Shown here: piece after piece, positions 1 to 12,282 of the stretch
How the letters are laid out: each line of letters begins with the position of its first letter
Numbering within the stretch: position 1 is the stretch's first letter
Assembly: GCA_037349315.1 (NCBI GenBank)
Contig: JBAIAC010000161.1
Location: 538,501 to 602,500 of the forward strand
Length of the DNA: 64,000 nucleotides
From: Chelydra serpentina
Taxonomy: Eukaryota; Chordata; Testudines; Chelydridae
Reading direction: 5' to 3'
The notes under the pieces: model-generated
What the model was told of the DNA's origin: nothing
Database searches by the model: none
The model's input: only the letters and a program-made list of their open reading frames with translations
Translations under genes and position numbers: made by a program

Positions 1-133
1 CTGGTGCCAGGAAGCCATTTAATCCAGTAATCTCTGATTCACTGTTTCTCTTTTTGGAGCTGTGTATTCTGGAAATGCTGTGACAGGAGGTCCCATGCTG
101 TGGGCTGCCTATGTCTTAGACTTGTTTGAGTCT

Positions 134-408
134 ATGTCTACACTAGAGCGCTTACAGCGGCACAGCTGTACCGATGCAGCTGCGCTGCTGTAAGATCTCT
201 CGTGTAGACGCTCTATGCTGACGGAGAGAGCTCTTCCACTGACCTAATTAAACCACCCCAATGAGCGGTGGGAGAAGCTCGGCCATTGACATAGCACTGT
301 GCACACTACCACCTATGCTGGCGAAACATGTGTCACTTGGGATGTGTGGTTTTTTTCACACCTCTGAGTGACGTAAGTTTTGCCAACATAAATGGTAGTG
401 TTGACATG
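134..408. mobile_element. MITE-like non-autonomous DNA element, Harbinger-type ends
   Basis: The ends are imperfect inverted repeats: the left end reads ATGTCTACACTAG and the right end, reversed, reads CATGTCAACACTAC. The core GTCTACACTA is the same string found at the termini of the large Harbinger copy at 19,914-24,990. The element is about 275 bp and has no coding capacity. The interior has short self-complementary stretches. The link to Harbinger rests only on the shared terminal string; I see no clear 3-bp duplication. Confidence 0.5.
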
Positions 409-440
409 GTCCAACTGTGGAAACCTGCAAGTGACTAGAT

Positions 441-1215
441 CAATGTTTCCCAAATGTGGCCACTGTGGCCGCATGCGGCCACCAGGGCCTTTTCGTGTGG
501 CCACAGCCATCTGGACTGTGATGGGAGGGGGGATGCAAAGCAGTGGCCCCTCTCGCAGGGCTGCCAGTAGCGGTTGGGCCCTGCCTCCTTCCAGACACAC
601 AAACGCTGGAGATGCAGGCAACTGGTGAATTCTCCACTTTCCCGGGGTTAGGAGAGGCAGGCTTCGGCCATGGGGTTTTGGGCTCTGTCCACGCGGTGGC
701 AGGCTTTGGTTCCAGGCTCCGGCCCCAGGCTCACCACCCCTGCCATCATCCCTGGGCCCCGCTGCCTCCCTGCCCACCTCCCCATCCAGGCTTAATTTGT
801 CCCAGGGCTTGCTGGGGCTGAGTAAGTCTGCTGTGAAAAGTGATATTAACAAACATACAAATATCACTTTTCACAGCAGAAGACTTAGCAGCTAGCAAGT
901 CTTAAGGGGGAAAAAATGCACAACCAAAAGAGCAAAAGAAACAACAAAAGACAAGAACATACAAAGTGCCTTATTTGTGTTTTTAGTCTGTTTAGGTCCA
1001 GTAAAGAATAGAGACAACTGTAAATTATTTTTATTACTGAGTCTGAAAAAACCCCTACATAAATAAATTACAATGATTTGGACACGTATATGTGCATATT
1101 TATTTGTTTTTCCTAAAGTTAATTAAGTATTTTAGGAAAAATTGTCAGTGCAGCCACCAGCAAAAGTTGGTGACCTCACTCTGAGGCCATCAAAAATGTG
1201 TTGTAAGAACCCCTG
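441..1215. mobile_element. Non-autonomous hAT-like element
   Basis: The left end CAATGTTTCCCAAA and the right end, reversed CAGGGGTTCTTACAA, resemble hAT termini. Possible 8-bp duplications flank it: GACTAGAT at 433-440 and GACCAGAC at 1216-1223 (6 of 8 match). The interior is rich in 'gtggcc' near the left end and AT-rich to the right. No transposase remains. Confidence 0.5.
827..881. repeat. Short perfect inverted repeat
   Basis: Arms of about 16-20 bp (831-846 and 861-876 match exactly) flank a 14-bp AT-rich loop. It lies inside the hAT-like element at 441-1215 and would form a stable hairpin. It may be the remains of a small palindromic insertion. Confidence 0.7.
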
Positions 1216-2050
1216 GACCAGACAACCCGAATAATAGCAAAACTTTTTAAAACGAGAGGTGGTGTGGGAGATGTTTTTTTCTTTAATGACCCAAAGCATG
1301 CGGTAAAATTGCAGCTAAAAGGTCAGTGTATCTGCTGCTGAGAGAAGGTAGGGTGGCCATGAACTCCTGTGTTTGGTTTGTGTGATAAGGGAAGTGGTGA
1401 AACATGTTCATGTTGCCAGGCAGAGTGAGCTGCTGCTTTCCTGGGCAGACTGACAGTCTCTTGTGATAAATGGGGGTTGTGATGGAGAGCCCAGCCTGAG
1501 CTCTGTGTGGAACAGTTACATGAATCGCTGACTGCAGGCTTGTGAAAGGAAAAGTTATCATTGGCTGGCTGACTGGCATTGACTTTCAGGCAGCCCTAGT
1601 ATTAATTTGAGGAGATTATGCAAAGAATTTGGGAAAAGTCCCCGTTCTGGGGTTTTCCTATGTAAGACTAGAAAATCTGTACCTCACATTTCAAACAGCA
1701 TTAATAAAGAGTTGGTTTATAGTAGTACATTGCATTTCTATACATAGAGACTGTCTACGTAAGGACCTACAGCTGCAGTCTGAGCTCCGTGATAGAGAGA
1801 ATGCTGTGACATATGAACCAATGGGCCTCAGTTTACTCTACATTAGGAAGAAAGGTCTCTCTGTGAAATATACTTCAAATTTCTCAGGACAGTGACCTTC
1901 ATATGAAGAGGCCTCTAGACTTTGACTTTCAGATCCAGAAAGACCATGGTAAGCCAGACACCCCTCTGTTTTTTCATTCCCTTCTCTGGTTCTATTTTGA
2001 CAAGGTTCATGCCCTGTGTTACATGTTGTTGTTGCCTTTACCTTTAGCCT
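1216..2050. other. Unique sequence, nothing recognised
   Basis: No long open frame, repeat end or RNA gene that I can support. Open frames here are short and unrecognisable. Confidence 0.5.
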
Positions 2051-2284
2051 TTGGCTACACTCGAAACTTCAAAGCGCTGCTGTGGGAGCGCTCCTGCGGC
2101 AGCGCTTTGAAATGTGAGTGTGGTCGCGCGCAGGCACTCCACCTCCACGAGGGGATTAGTTTACAGCGCTGGGACACTGTTTACACTGGCGCTTTACAGC
2201 GCTGTAACTTGCTGCGCTCAGGGGGGTGTTTTTTCACACCCCTAAGCGAGAAAGTTGCAGTGCTGTAAAGTGCCAGTGTAGCTC
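2051..2284. mobile_element. MITE-like element with TTGGCTACACT ends
   Basis: The left end TTGGCTACACTCG and the right end, reversed GAGCTACACTGGC, share GCTACACT. The body repeats the string 'cagcgct'. The end resembles the terminus of the Harbinger copy at 48,919 (CCTTGGCTACACTC, with 'cagcgc' just inside), so this is probably a non-autonomous relative of that family. It is 234 bp with no coding capacity. Confidence 0.55.
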
Positions 2285-5200
2285 CCATCCAGGAACAATC
2301 AGAGGTTCAGCACCTTGTTGGCTATTTCAGTCCTGTTTGGAAACCTTCCACCCCCCCAAGTGAGTGTTCTCAGAACATTGTGTGCGATTATCTTGAAACT
2401 CCTATGAAATGAAGCATCCTATTTAGGCTCTGATCTTCCTCTCCTGCAAGTCTCTAATCCAGACCCATTTTCCTTTCTTTCCAGCTGCAGGGAGTGATTG
2501 CAAGCCAAGCATTGTCGGTTTTTGCTCTGTGTGCTGGCTGCTGAACAAATGTGCTGCTGAAAAGGTAAGAGCTTAACCTCCATCCTCTTTGATGTAGATT
2601 TGCATTCCGAGGGACTGATAAATTTAGACTTGCCATACCTGTCACCTTTTACTGTAACTATCTCGCAGTGGAGAAAATCTAATCTACTAGCTCATAAAAT
2701 CTTAAGTGTGGACCATCAAAGTGCTGTTAAATTTTGGTTCAGCGTGGATGGCATGGCATTTTGCAGCACTGCAGAAGGGGGAAGCTGAAAAGTAAGCATG
2801 GTTCTCCTCTCACACGCAAGGCAGAAAGGCTGGATTATTTTAGGACAACAAAAATTGCTTTGACCTGAAAATGAGTATTAATTACAATACTAACTTACTG
2901 GTATTTGAACAGTTGTTGACCAAAGGCCATCACTGCAGGGTGTGGCTGAGGTGAACACTTCAAAAAGTGGTGTGTTTCTCTACATAAACCTGCTTACCTA
3001 TGTGAAGTGTTGGGCACTGTCTGAGCAAAGCAGACATATTTATGCGTTACTTGCAAGGAAAAGAAGTAATATGCTTTTGTGAAAGGAGTGTGGGGACAGA
3101 CATGAGATGGGAGCTGAGGGTCACTCCCATTGCTGTGTTACCAGAAGGTGTCGGTAATTCCTGAGCAGTGATTTCTGTAAAGCCTCCATTCCAGGTAAGG
3201 AAATATTGGGAGGTACCAGAGGGATGGGTAGAGCTGCTGTGGAGAAGTGTTTTTCCAACAGATTTTTTTGAAAATGAGTAGGTTAAACCAGTGCAGGGAT
3301 TAATCCTAAAGAGAAGTTTGAAAGCACGATGGTATTCTGTAATTGTGAAACAGGATTACACATATATGAGGAATACTATCAGTGCTTCAGAGAAAACCGG
3401 ATGAAATTGAATATATGATGTGATGCAGTGTAAAGAATGCATTGGCATGTGTTTGGGCTGGCTACATTACTCACAAGTGGCCAAACCATGAGTAATGGTT
3501 GCAGATCATCCCAAAATAGTGATGATAAAATCTTTATGCCGTCACATGTTCTCTATGTGCCTGATACTTGACAGAAAATCTGCGTTCTGAATGTTTTTGA
3601 GTTTAAAAAAAAATATTGGTACTATCCCTCAACCTGTAAAGCCAGTCTGTCTTAGTTCCATGAGTGCAACACTTTAGGTTTTGGAGGGGGAGAAAATTAT
3701 AACTGTTTTAGAAATGTATAGACAATAACCTAAAATACCTTTTCTTTACATAATAATATTGTGATTGTAAAGTCCAATATTTCAGAACTTTCTACGATTG
3801 GAATCAAGTGCTGTGTAGTCCAGGGAGTCTGAAAGTTTCGCCTCTAGTTCTTGACGAGTTGTAGCATACTGAACTTTAAACCTGTCACTATGTTTTATTA
3901 TTGCCTTTGTTCTTTTTTCCTCTTAGCCAAAGTTTTTAATCTGTAGTACTGTGTTGAGTATTACAGTTTTCTGTAAAACTATTAGTAAAATGAATTTTTT
4001 AAAACATGAGAAACCTGTATTTAAATGTATTCTGACCCAGTTGCAAGCTATGAATATCTCATAGTCGGGTTGTTAAACTTTGTTAAATAGTTACAGGTTG
4101 GTAGAGGTTACCCATACATATTTAGAAGCTGTTCTCACTGTAGCTCAGTCTGTCTGTGGGTCCATCTGGCTCTCAAAATCAGTGCTCTGACCACTCTTTT
4201 AGCTCTTGATCTGATGTCTTGTGTAGCCTGTTCCTGCTACTTCTAAAGGTTTGTGTATAGATATCAGCCTTATTAACATTTTACCTGTTGCACCTCTCTC
4301 TAATGCACAGTTACCATTGTATGTTCCAGTTTACAAAAATATTTAATGGAGTTCAGTATCCAGTTGCATAACATTTTTAAATCTCCTTTTGCATCTTTGT
4401 TCACTTGTAAAGGTCTTTTTTAAAACTTCAAAGTATGTCTTTTGAAATCTTGGATAGTGTGAACTAGCTGTAAAAAAAAATCCCTTCCTTTCTTTGTGCA
4501 TGCACAAACATTCCTAGTTGATCTTTTAGCCGGATCTTTTACTATTCTTTAATCCTCCCCTCCTCCCACCAATCCAGGAAGTCTTCCTACATAGAAAACC
4601 TGCAGTTCCCTCATAAAGTAACATTAAACCAAATGTTGTAGTAGATGTAACTTGTAAAGTAGATACAACTATATGTCACAGTCCCAAAAGAGAGATTTGT
4701 TACAACAATAGGGAACAAATTACTTGTTGCATCTCTGGTTGGAATGTTTCCATGCTAGAGGATGTAGGGAACAGCTGTGAGGGGGGCAATGAAAGAAGGG
4801 TTTACAAAAATGGATTTGGAGGACCAAAGAGTGATTGTGCACAGGTAGGGGCAGTGGTTCTGTGTGTGAGGGGTTGGCTTGAAAAAAGGCCTGGATCTAG
4901 TCTTCATAAGGGGAAAAAATGGGGGGAAATGTCCCACCAGAGCTACTATTGGTTTAGCTGTACCAGTAGTAGAACTGCTGGGAGTTTTAGTGCACACACG
5001 GCTGTGGGAGCTTCTGGCATTTTCATCACTGTCAGCTAAATGTTGTGAGGCTCCAACCAGTGCAGTTGAATTGGCGGTAGCGTCTGTGTGAACTTCTTTT
5101 CTAAATTCCCTTGTGTAGACCAGGACTTAAGAGCGAACAAAGGTGCTAATGGGAGGAAGATATTAAGGACCGTTACCTTATTGTGGTTGTACCCTTGAAA

Positions 5201-7465
5201 GTGACTGTAAAAAAAGGGGAACTTGTGATTCCATGTTTATTCTTTCTTAATAACTCCATCTCAGATGTGTTTGGATGACAAATGGAAAGATATCCTTTTT
5301 AAACTTGCAGAGCTAACCTGAGATCAGGGAGTCAAGCTGGTTTCTTTCCTCATAGCACTTCCTCACCATTATTAATAAAATACTGTGCCTTCAGTGATAT
5401 CTGTGTAACTGACTAAACCTCAGCAAGCAAGTCTGGTGTGTGAAAAGAAAGGAATTTGGTGCCCCTCTCTTAGCTGTGTTGGGTTTGCATAGCTAACGGG
5501 AGTAAAGTGCCACTAAAGCAAGCAGATAGGGCTTGGAATACACACATGGAGCAGGTCTGCTGGTCATGCAGGTGCTATTTTCAGTTAGCCACTTTTCAGA
5601 GCCCCGCTTTAAGGAGAAAAGGGAGTGGTGTGGCAGGGTGGGTGAGGTAAATGAGAGCTGAGATGCAGGGAGAGTGAGTTGGAGAGGGCTCTGAAGCAGA
5701 GGATGAAGAGTTTGAAATGGATGCAGGAGAGGAAGCCAGCGAAGAGTTTCATTAGGGCTGGGTGCAGGAAAGTTTCTTATTGCAAACCATGTTTCATTTG
5801 TGACTTAGGGAGATCATTTTAAGAGATGGAAAGAAGCTAATGTCCAACAGCTGTTGCTCTTTAGTATCTACCTGTTAGTGCTTTCATTCTTGACCAGTGT
5901 GTGTTTGTGGGTTGAGGGAACCTATTGATCTCTTTTGCTGAGTTTGTGAATTCTGCCAGTAAGGCACCAGAGTACATACAGTGATGGATGCACAAGAGTA
6001 CACTTCTTCTTCCACATACCAGAGAGGTGGTTGGGTGAGGCTTGGTAATTATATAACAGTTCTCTACAGGAAAGCTTGCTAAGCCCCCTTTTCAAACCAG
6101 AAACCTAGGTCGCAGTGCACAGGTCAGACCATTACAGAAACAATGATGTTGAACATAAAGTGCTTTTCTGCTCAGAAGCTTGCCTGAAGTAGGCCCTTCT
6201 TTTGCTCAGATTCTTTCAGTAGGGTCGCCCCTCCCTCTCTAGCGAGGGAGCATCCTTGTGATTCCTTTCAGATTTGCTAGCTTTTGTGGACTGGTGTGGA
6301 AGGGGGTGGCTACTGCATTGAGTATGGCATCTCTCCAAAGCTGGTGGAATTGTTCCCAGCTGTCTGACTCATAGTAGCTGAGTTACTGTCTCAGAGTTCA
6401 AGTTAATGGAATTTGCTATTCAGTTTCCCATGAATTGTCTAGGAGAGGAGGAGTTTCCCTTTAACTGGAGGAAGGAGGGGAGAAATCCTACAAAGAAGCA
6501 GCCTGAATATGTGTTAGGATGTGTAAAAGTGCCAAGAGGTGCTGTCCTTGCTAACCAAGATGATGCATGCAGTCCCTTACTCAGGAGCATGAAGGATCAG
6601 GCAATCATATGTTCCATTGCATTCTATTCTGTTTTATATAGATTCTCTCACTGTACCCCTTACCATAGTACCTGAATGCTTTCCAGTAGTGCATTAAGCA
6701 ATGTGACTAATGTTTGTCACATGTTTGTTCCCTCATCATCTCCCTGGGGGGAGAACTGTGTGTAGTGGAGAGTTTTGTTTTGGAATTTTGTGTGTGTGCG
6801 CGTGTGAGTGTAAAATACACACTACATACACACATAGCTATGTTTTTGTTAGAGAAGGCAAGGTCAAAGAAAAGTGCCCTGCACTTAGAGCAGAATGAGG
6901 GGAGGTTTGTTATACTCCTTCGTTATTGTCAAGTTCCATCAAACCTTGTTTATTCAGAAACCAAAGAAATATCAGTGAGCCTGTATTGCATAAGTTTAGT
7001 GCCAAATAGATAATGTTACAGATTTTCTGAGGACTCACGGGGTACACTGACAGGTGCTAATTTGTCAGCAAGGCAGCTAGTAATCAGTTTATGTCTGCTA
7101 AGCATAAGGAGCACAAGTGGCACCCATGCAGTGACCCGTTATGGTTCCAAATATATACTTAGCTGGTAACTGCTTTCGTTATTTTCTTGTATAATTGTTC
7201 ATTTTCTCCAAAGCAGGCTTCCATCCACCTTTTTGTGTTCAAGCAAGTTTGATATTTGAAGTGGCTGGTATGTAGTGTTGCAGAATGGGAAACCACGTCC
7301 TCATGGTAGTTTTGAACATTGTGGCTATAAGTGTATGAAATCCCCTGACAACGAGCTGGGTTTGGCATTAATCAATGCAGTTGTTGGCCCTTAAGCAGTA
7401 CGGAATCAGTGGGATGTGGAGGGTTTCATTTACAGTAGTATTGTGCAGCTGAAGATCTTTGTCAG
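2285..7465. other. Unique AT-rich sequence, nothing recognised
   Basis: About 5.2 kb with no recognisable exon, mobile element end or RNA gene. A short alternating GT/CA stretch lies at about 6,788-6,835. It looks intronic or intergenic. Confidence 0.5.
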
Positions 7466-7622
7466 CTGCCCAAGGAAATAAATGTTCGCCTGAGAAGAGC
7501 TCTGTGTAGCTCGAAAGCTTGTCTCTCTTGCCAGCAGAAGTTGGTCCAATAAAAAATATTGCCTCACATACATTGTCTCTCTAATATCCTGGGACCAATA
7601 TCCTACAACAACACTGGAAACA
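7466..7622 (+). repeat. Short dispersed repeat with degenerate hammerhead-like fold
   Basis: The segment contains CTGAGA (7490-7495), a hairpin with arms GAGCT/AGCTC, then GAAAG. That is the order of a hammerhead ribozyme core (CUGANGA, stem II, GAAA), with one core base missing. It then runs into 'ttggtccaataaaa' and 'tctctctaatatcctggg'. Penelope-like retroelements are known to carry hammerhead motifs in their terminal repeats; assigning this repeat to them is inference. With the core base lost it is unlikely to cleave. Confidence 0.45.
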
Positions 7623-8159
7623 TCTTAACTCTGTTTGTCTCATTGGTGCCTTGTTTTAAAAATGTGTGTGTGTTTGGAGAAGATTCAGTTCCCTGCAGGT
7701 AATGACTGAGGTACTTAACTAACCTACAATTATATCTGGATTAGAATGCATATGGTAGCTTGGTTACCTTTTAAGGGCATCTCTCTGGGAGTTGTATCTA
7801 TGAATTTGGGCATGTACATCAAGGAGTCTCTTTCAGTTTGGAATATGGTATAATAATTTATAAGGTAAGGGAAGTAATAATTAGCTTCTGTTTTCTACCC
7901 TGTGCTTGAAGATAAGATCCTTCCTCCTTCTCCCACCTCCACCAAAGTCGTAGTTAAACTCATGAGATTATTCATAGGGCCAAGAAGCCAAAATAAGCAA
8001 ATGTCATGTACTTTTACCACAGATTATGTCTATTTGCTTGAATTCCCCCTCACCCCAACTATCCTGAGTAGGACTGTAAAAAAAACAAAAAACACCCCAT
8101 CAATTCCAGGCCTTAAATTAACCCTTCCAGTGGGCATTCCAACTGGAATTCAAGGGATG

Positions 8160-8470
8160 GACTAAAGACAACCTTTTGCTTCTTTCTAGACTCTCTCCCC
8201 ACTGAAGCCCCAGGACAGCCTGCACCCCAAACCCTTCATCCCTAGCCCCACCCCAGAGCCCACACCCCCAGCCAGAGCCCTCACCACCCTGCACTCCAAC
8301 CCTCTGCCCTAGCGCTGAGCCCCCTCCTACACTTCAAACCCCTCGGCCCTACCCCTGCCACATAAATTTTGTTATGTGCACCAATATGGAGGTGATGTGT
8401 CACACATCACCTCCATATTGGTGCATGTAACAAAATTCATGGGAAAAATTAGAGCGAACACTGTCACAGT
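8160..8470. mobile_element. C-rich element ending in a long palindrome
   Basis: A run of C-rich degenerate repeats (cccagagcccacacccc type) at about 8,190-8,355 is followed by a near-perfect palindrome at 8,360-8,442. The same C-rich repeat lies inside two hAT-like elements (11,408-12,274 and 26,193-27,190). The element boundaries are not certain. It is probably a non-autonomous DNA element fragment. Confidence 0.4.
8360..8442. repeat. 41-bp-arm palindrome
   Basis: Two arms of 41 bp (8360-8400 and 8402-8442) are complementary with about four mismatches and are separated by a single base. They would extrude as a cruciform or fold as a hairpin in RNA. Such a compact palindrome is typical of the terminus of a fold-back DNA element. 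Confidence 0.8.
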
Positions 8471-8782
8471 GCCCTTTTATTGGTGAGGCCCAAATAATTG
8501 CAGATATCCTTCTGCCTACTCCAGGAAAGCAGTTCTTACAAATGCTTATAGATCCAGGTGCTTCCGTGAGCCTTCTGCTAGCAGATTTTCATTGATTCAG
8601 GGTCCTCATCCCTTCTGCCCTTATATCCTCTCTGGAGTCTAACAGGGAGCTTATAAAATTCTAGTTGCCCCAAGCCCACATTCATCCCAGCCCACTCACT
8701 GCAGAGTGGACCAGTTACAGTTTGCCCACCTCTGTGATAAATCAAGCTTCACCTCTAGTTTCGTAGATGACGTGTGGGACCC

Positions 8783-9541
8783 TGTGATGAGGTGTCCACC
8801 CCACACAGGAGTGAGAAGGGTTAGTGGAAGTCTCCTGGTACTACCATGCCCTGCCCCAGAGTGGAGCAGTGGAGGTGAGTCCTCCAAGCAGCCTAGAGAG
8901 GCTGCGTGGGCATAGCCATTCAGAGAAGAGCTGCAGGGAGCAATCAATCTGGGCCCCACAGGCCCATATAAGAGGAGCTGCAGGGAAGAACACATTGGTG
9001 GCTGCTGGGAGCTCAAGGAGTGAGGACTGTGCTCTTAAAATGCTGAAGGAACTGTAGTGGCTTGGACAGAGTAGCTGCTGGCAGGGACTGGCAGAACGAG
9101 AGGGAGCTCTTGGCTGGCTGCTGGGACAGGACAGCTGAAGGATCTGAGGTGAGGGTGAAGAAAGTGCTGAGGCCATGGGGAAGCCCAGGGAAATGGAGCA
9201 GCATTGGGAGAAATTAAGAGTCACAGCAGGAGGCGGCTATCTACAGGGTCCCTGGGTTGGGACCCAGAGCAGTGGGAGGGCCAAGGTTCCCCCCATTCAC
9301 CACTGGGGGAGTGGCTTGACTGGTGGAAAGTGATACCCACCCCCGGAACGGGGAAATATGGACGGTGACTCAACCGAAGTCTGATTCATGAAGAGGACAT
9401 TGTGGTACTTGGACTGAAGTGGGTCTTCAGGCGGAGGAGATGATGGGAGAGGCATCACCAGGAGAGGGCGCACTGGCTGGCAGAGCTAATCACCAGGATG
9501 GCCAGCAGGAGGTGCCACTGTGATGAGTGAACCCCATGACA
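8783..9541. mobile_element. Solo LTR, 759 bp
   Basis: It begins TGTGATGAGG and ends CCATGACA (TG...CA rule). A perfect 5-bp duplication, GACCC, flanks it at 8778-8782 and 9542-9546. No internal region is present, so this is a recombined solo LTR. The size and 5-bp duplication fit a Gypsy-type LTR retrotransposon or an endogenous retrovirus; I cannot separate these from the LTR alone. Confidence 0.8.
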
Positions 9542-9546
9542 GACCC

Positions 9547-11399
9547 TAAGAAAGACTCAGTGCCAACTGGAAAAGGGTTCACTGTAACAGTAACTCCTGA
9601 CAGGCCTGACAAACTCACTACACCTAACACATAGTATTTATCCAAAGAGGGTCAAGTGAGGTCCCTAATAAAAGCTTATGTCGTAATGATCATCATAATC
9701 ATTGTGAGATGTACACGTGGATGATATTTGAGGAGTTGTGTATACATACTGGAGAATATTTTTTAAAGTCTGAATCAAAGCAGGGTTGTCAAGCAGGTTT
9801 TGACCAAATGATGTATATTCTCCTATCTGCCTTGGTTCACATGTAAAATAGGCATTGTAAGCCAACACAATGGAAGCTTATGTGCATACAACATCAACAT
9901 GAGGCTGGGAAAGCAACATGGAGCCAGCACCCCAGGGAATCAACCATGGGGTCAACTTGACTCTGGGAACGAAACAGTGAACTTTGGGGACATAAGAAGG
10001 AGGCAAAAGGACACCTCTTTATCCTTCACTGAGCAAAGCAAAAAGGGCAGTGCTTTCTGCATTCATGAAAGAGGGATCCCAGTCCTGTTGATTGGAGATG
10101 CTGGGAGATTGCTTTAGGTGAGATAAACTGCTTTAGCCAAGGGATTAGCCTGTTAAAGTTAAGTTTATACTATAGGAAGTGTGGTACGCTTTTCGTTTTC
10201 TGTTTCCATTGTTATCATTCCTCACTAGCTCATAAATCTTAGCATTATGATTGTTTTCAATATAAATATACCTCAGTGCTGTGATGTTCTATTGGAGCTG
10301 TTCCTCAGTTAAATCAAACAAGCTGGTGTGTGTATTGTTCCTTTAAGGACAGCTTCCCAGGTAATTTCAATGAGTGTCCAGCAGTTATGGGCTGGATACT
10401 GCAGGGGAACACTTTAGGGGGGCCGGGGTGCACCTATTGTTAAACTGCAAGGCAAAGTAAGGGCTGGCAGGGCCCTGAGGAGATTGTTTGGGTGATGAAT
10501 AGGCTGGTGGTATCAGGAAGCTGACAGACAATTAAGCACAAGCGAGTGTCTCTCTCTCTCTCTCTCTGAATCAGGGGGGTTACCTGGTGACTCGCAATCC
10601 CGGATACCCCAAGAAAGCGTAACAATGTGCCACACCCAGTATCACAGAAAGTGAGATGAAAACCTAATTAATTTGTTTTGCGGATGTCTCTTTGGTTCCA
10701 TCTGCAGTAGGGCACTTTGCCAAAAAATCCCCACTGACACAGCTAATCCAGTGGAAGCTTTAGTGTAGAGGGCTCTCTGGTTCTTCCAACTGTTTACACC
10801 ATCATGTCTATTAGAGCAGGGTTAATTGACAGTGCTATAAATGGCTGCTTGAGTCAAAGAGCAGTCTGCAGTAGGGCTCCCATTGTGGCTAATACCGAAG
10901 TGGTGGGAATTTTTTGTACAAGTTCCATAGTGTGGTTTTGTTGCTCTTTACTCTCTTGAAAGGCAGTATTGGAGAATACTGTTCATGCCAAAATATAACT
11001 CAGGGCTATACCCTCACCAATAGTACTGAATTCTGTTTTAGTCCCCTGGTTTAAAACCCCCCCCAGCAGAAATAGAGGGGTTCACATGTAGGTGACAAAA
11101 ATTAATAGAGGTCTGGAGAGATTTTCATTTGAACAGAGATTGAAAAGTTGGAAACTGTTTAGAGAAGAGGTGGCTGAGAGAATGTATGAGAGAGAGAGAT
11201 TAAATAAGGAATGACGTAATGGAGGTGTGACTGGAATCCCAGGGGAGCCAGCTAAGGTCACTCAATTAGGGTGAACTGCAAAGAATGGGGTAGGCGATCT
11301 CCAAAGCTGGTGGATAGTCCAGTACTTAAATTTACCAAGCCAACACAAATCAGCTTCTATTATACTTCACTGGTTACTCAGAAGTCAACAACACAGTTC
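9547..11399. other. Unique sequence, nothing recognised
   Basis: No gene or element end that I can support, apart from a TC microsatellite at 10,549-10,567. Confidence 0.5.
10549..10567. repeat. (TC)n microsatellite
   Basis: An uninterrupted TC dinucleotide tract of about nine units in otherwise unique DNA. Confidence 0.9.
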
Positions 11400-11407
11400 C
11401 TTTAAAG

Positions 11408-12274
11408 CAGGGGTGGGCAAACTACCGCCTGCGAGCCATTTTAAGCCGGCCCGCGAGCTCCTGCTGGGGAGCGCAGTCTGGGGCTTGCCACACTCCAGCT
11501 GGGGCACAGGCATGGGGACCACACCACACAGCTCCTGGAAGCTGCGGCATGGCCCTGCTCCAGCGGGGGAGCAGGGTCGGGGGCTGCTCCATGCGTCTCC
11601 CAGAAGCCGCGGCATGGCCCCACTCCGACTCCTATGCGCTCCAATGGCTCCCTCCGGTGCTCCAATGGGAGCTGCAGGTTCGGTGCCTGTGGATGGGGCA
11701 GCGTGCAGAGCTGCCTGGCTGCGCCTCCATGTAGGAGCCAGAGAAGGGACATGCCGCTGCTTCTGGGAGCCACTTTAAGTAAGCACCGCTGGGAGCCTGC
11801 ACCCCTGAGCCTCCCCCACCCCCCTGCCCCAGCCCTGATCCCCCCTTCTGCCCTCCAAACCCCTCAGTCCCAGCCCGGAGCACCCTCCTGCACCCCAAAC
11901 CTCTCATCCCCAGCCCCACCCCAGAGACCACACCCCCAGATGGAACCTGCATCCCTTCCCGCACCCCTGCCCCAGCCCTGATCCCCCTCTGAAGCCCTCG
12001 GTCCCAGCCCAGAGCACCCTCCTACACCTGAAACTCCCCAGCCCCACCCCAGAGCCCTCACCCCCCCCACACACCCCGCTCCCCTACCCCGGCCTGGAGC
12101 CCCCTCCCGCACCCTGAACTCCTCATTTATGGCCCCACCCTGGAGCCCGCACCCCCAACCAGAGCTCTCATGCCTCCCCCGCACCCGAACCCCAATTTTG
12201 TGAGCATTCATGGCTCACCATACAATTTCTATTCCCAGATGTGGCCCTCGGGCCAAAAAGTTTGCCCACCCCTG
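11408..12274. mobile_element. Non-autonomous hAT element, 867 bp
   Basis: The termini CAGGGGTGGGCAAACT and AGTTTGCCCACCCCTG are perfect inverted repeats of 16 bp. The flanking 8-bp duplications are CTTTAAAG (11400-11407) and CCTTAAAG (12275-12282), 7 of 8 matching. Both diagnose the hAT superfamily. The interior is GC-rich with degenerate C-rich repeats at about 11,800-12,190. Open frames there are low-complexity and not genes. Confidence 0.85.
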
Positions 12275-12282
12275 CCTTAAAG

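Noticed and set aside
2285..7465. Host gene exons
   Set aside because: Short open frames with possible splice signals exist by chance, but none encodes a protein I recognise or a run long enough to support.
11413..12211. Several overlapping proline- or glycine-rich open frames of about 110-120 codons
   Set aside because: They arise from the GC-rich repeats of the hAT element in all frames and have no conserved domain.
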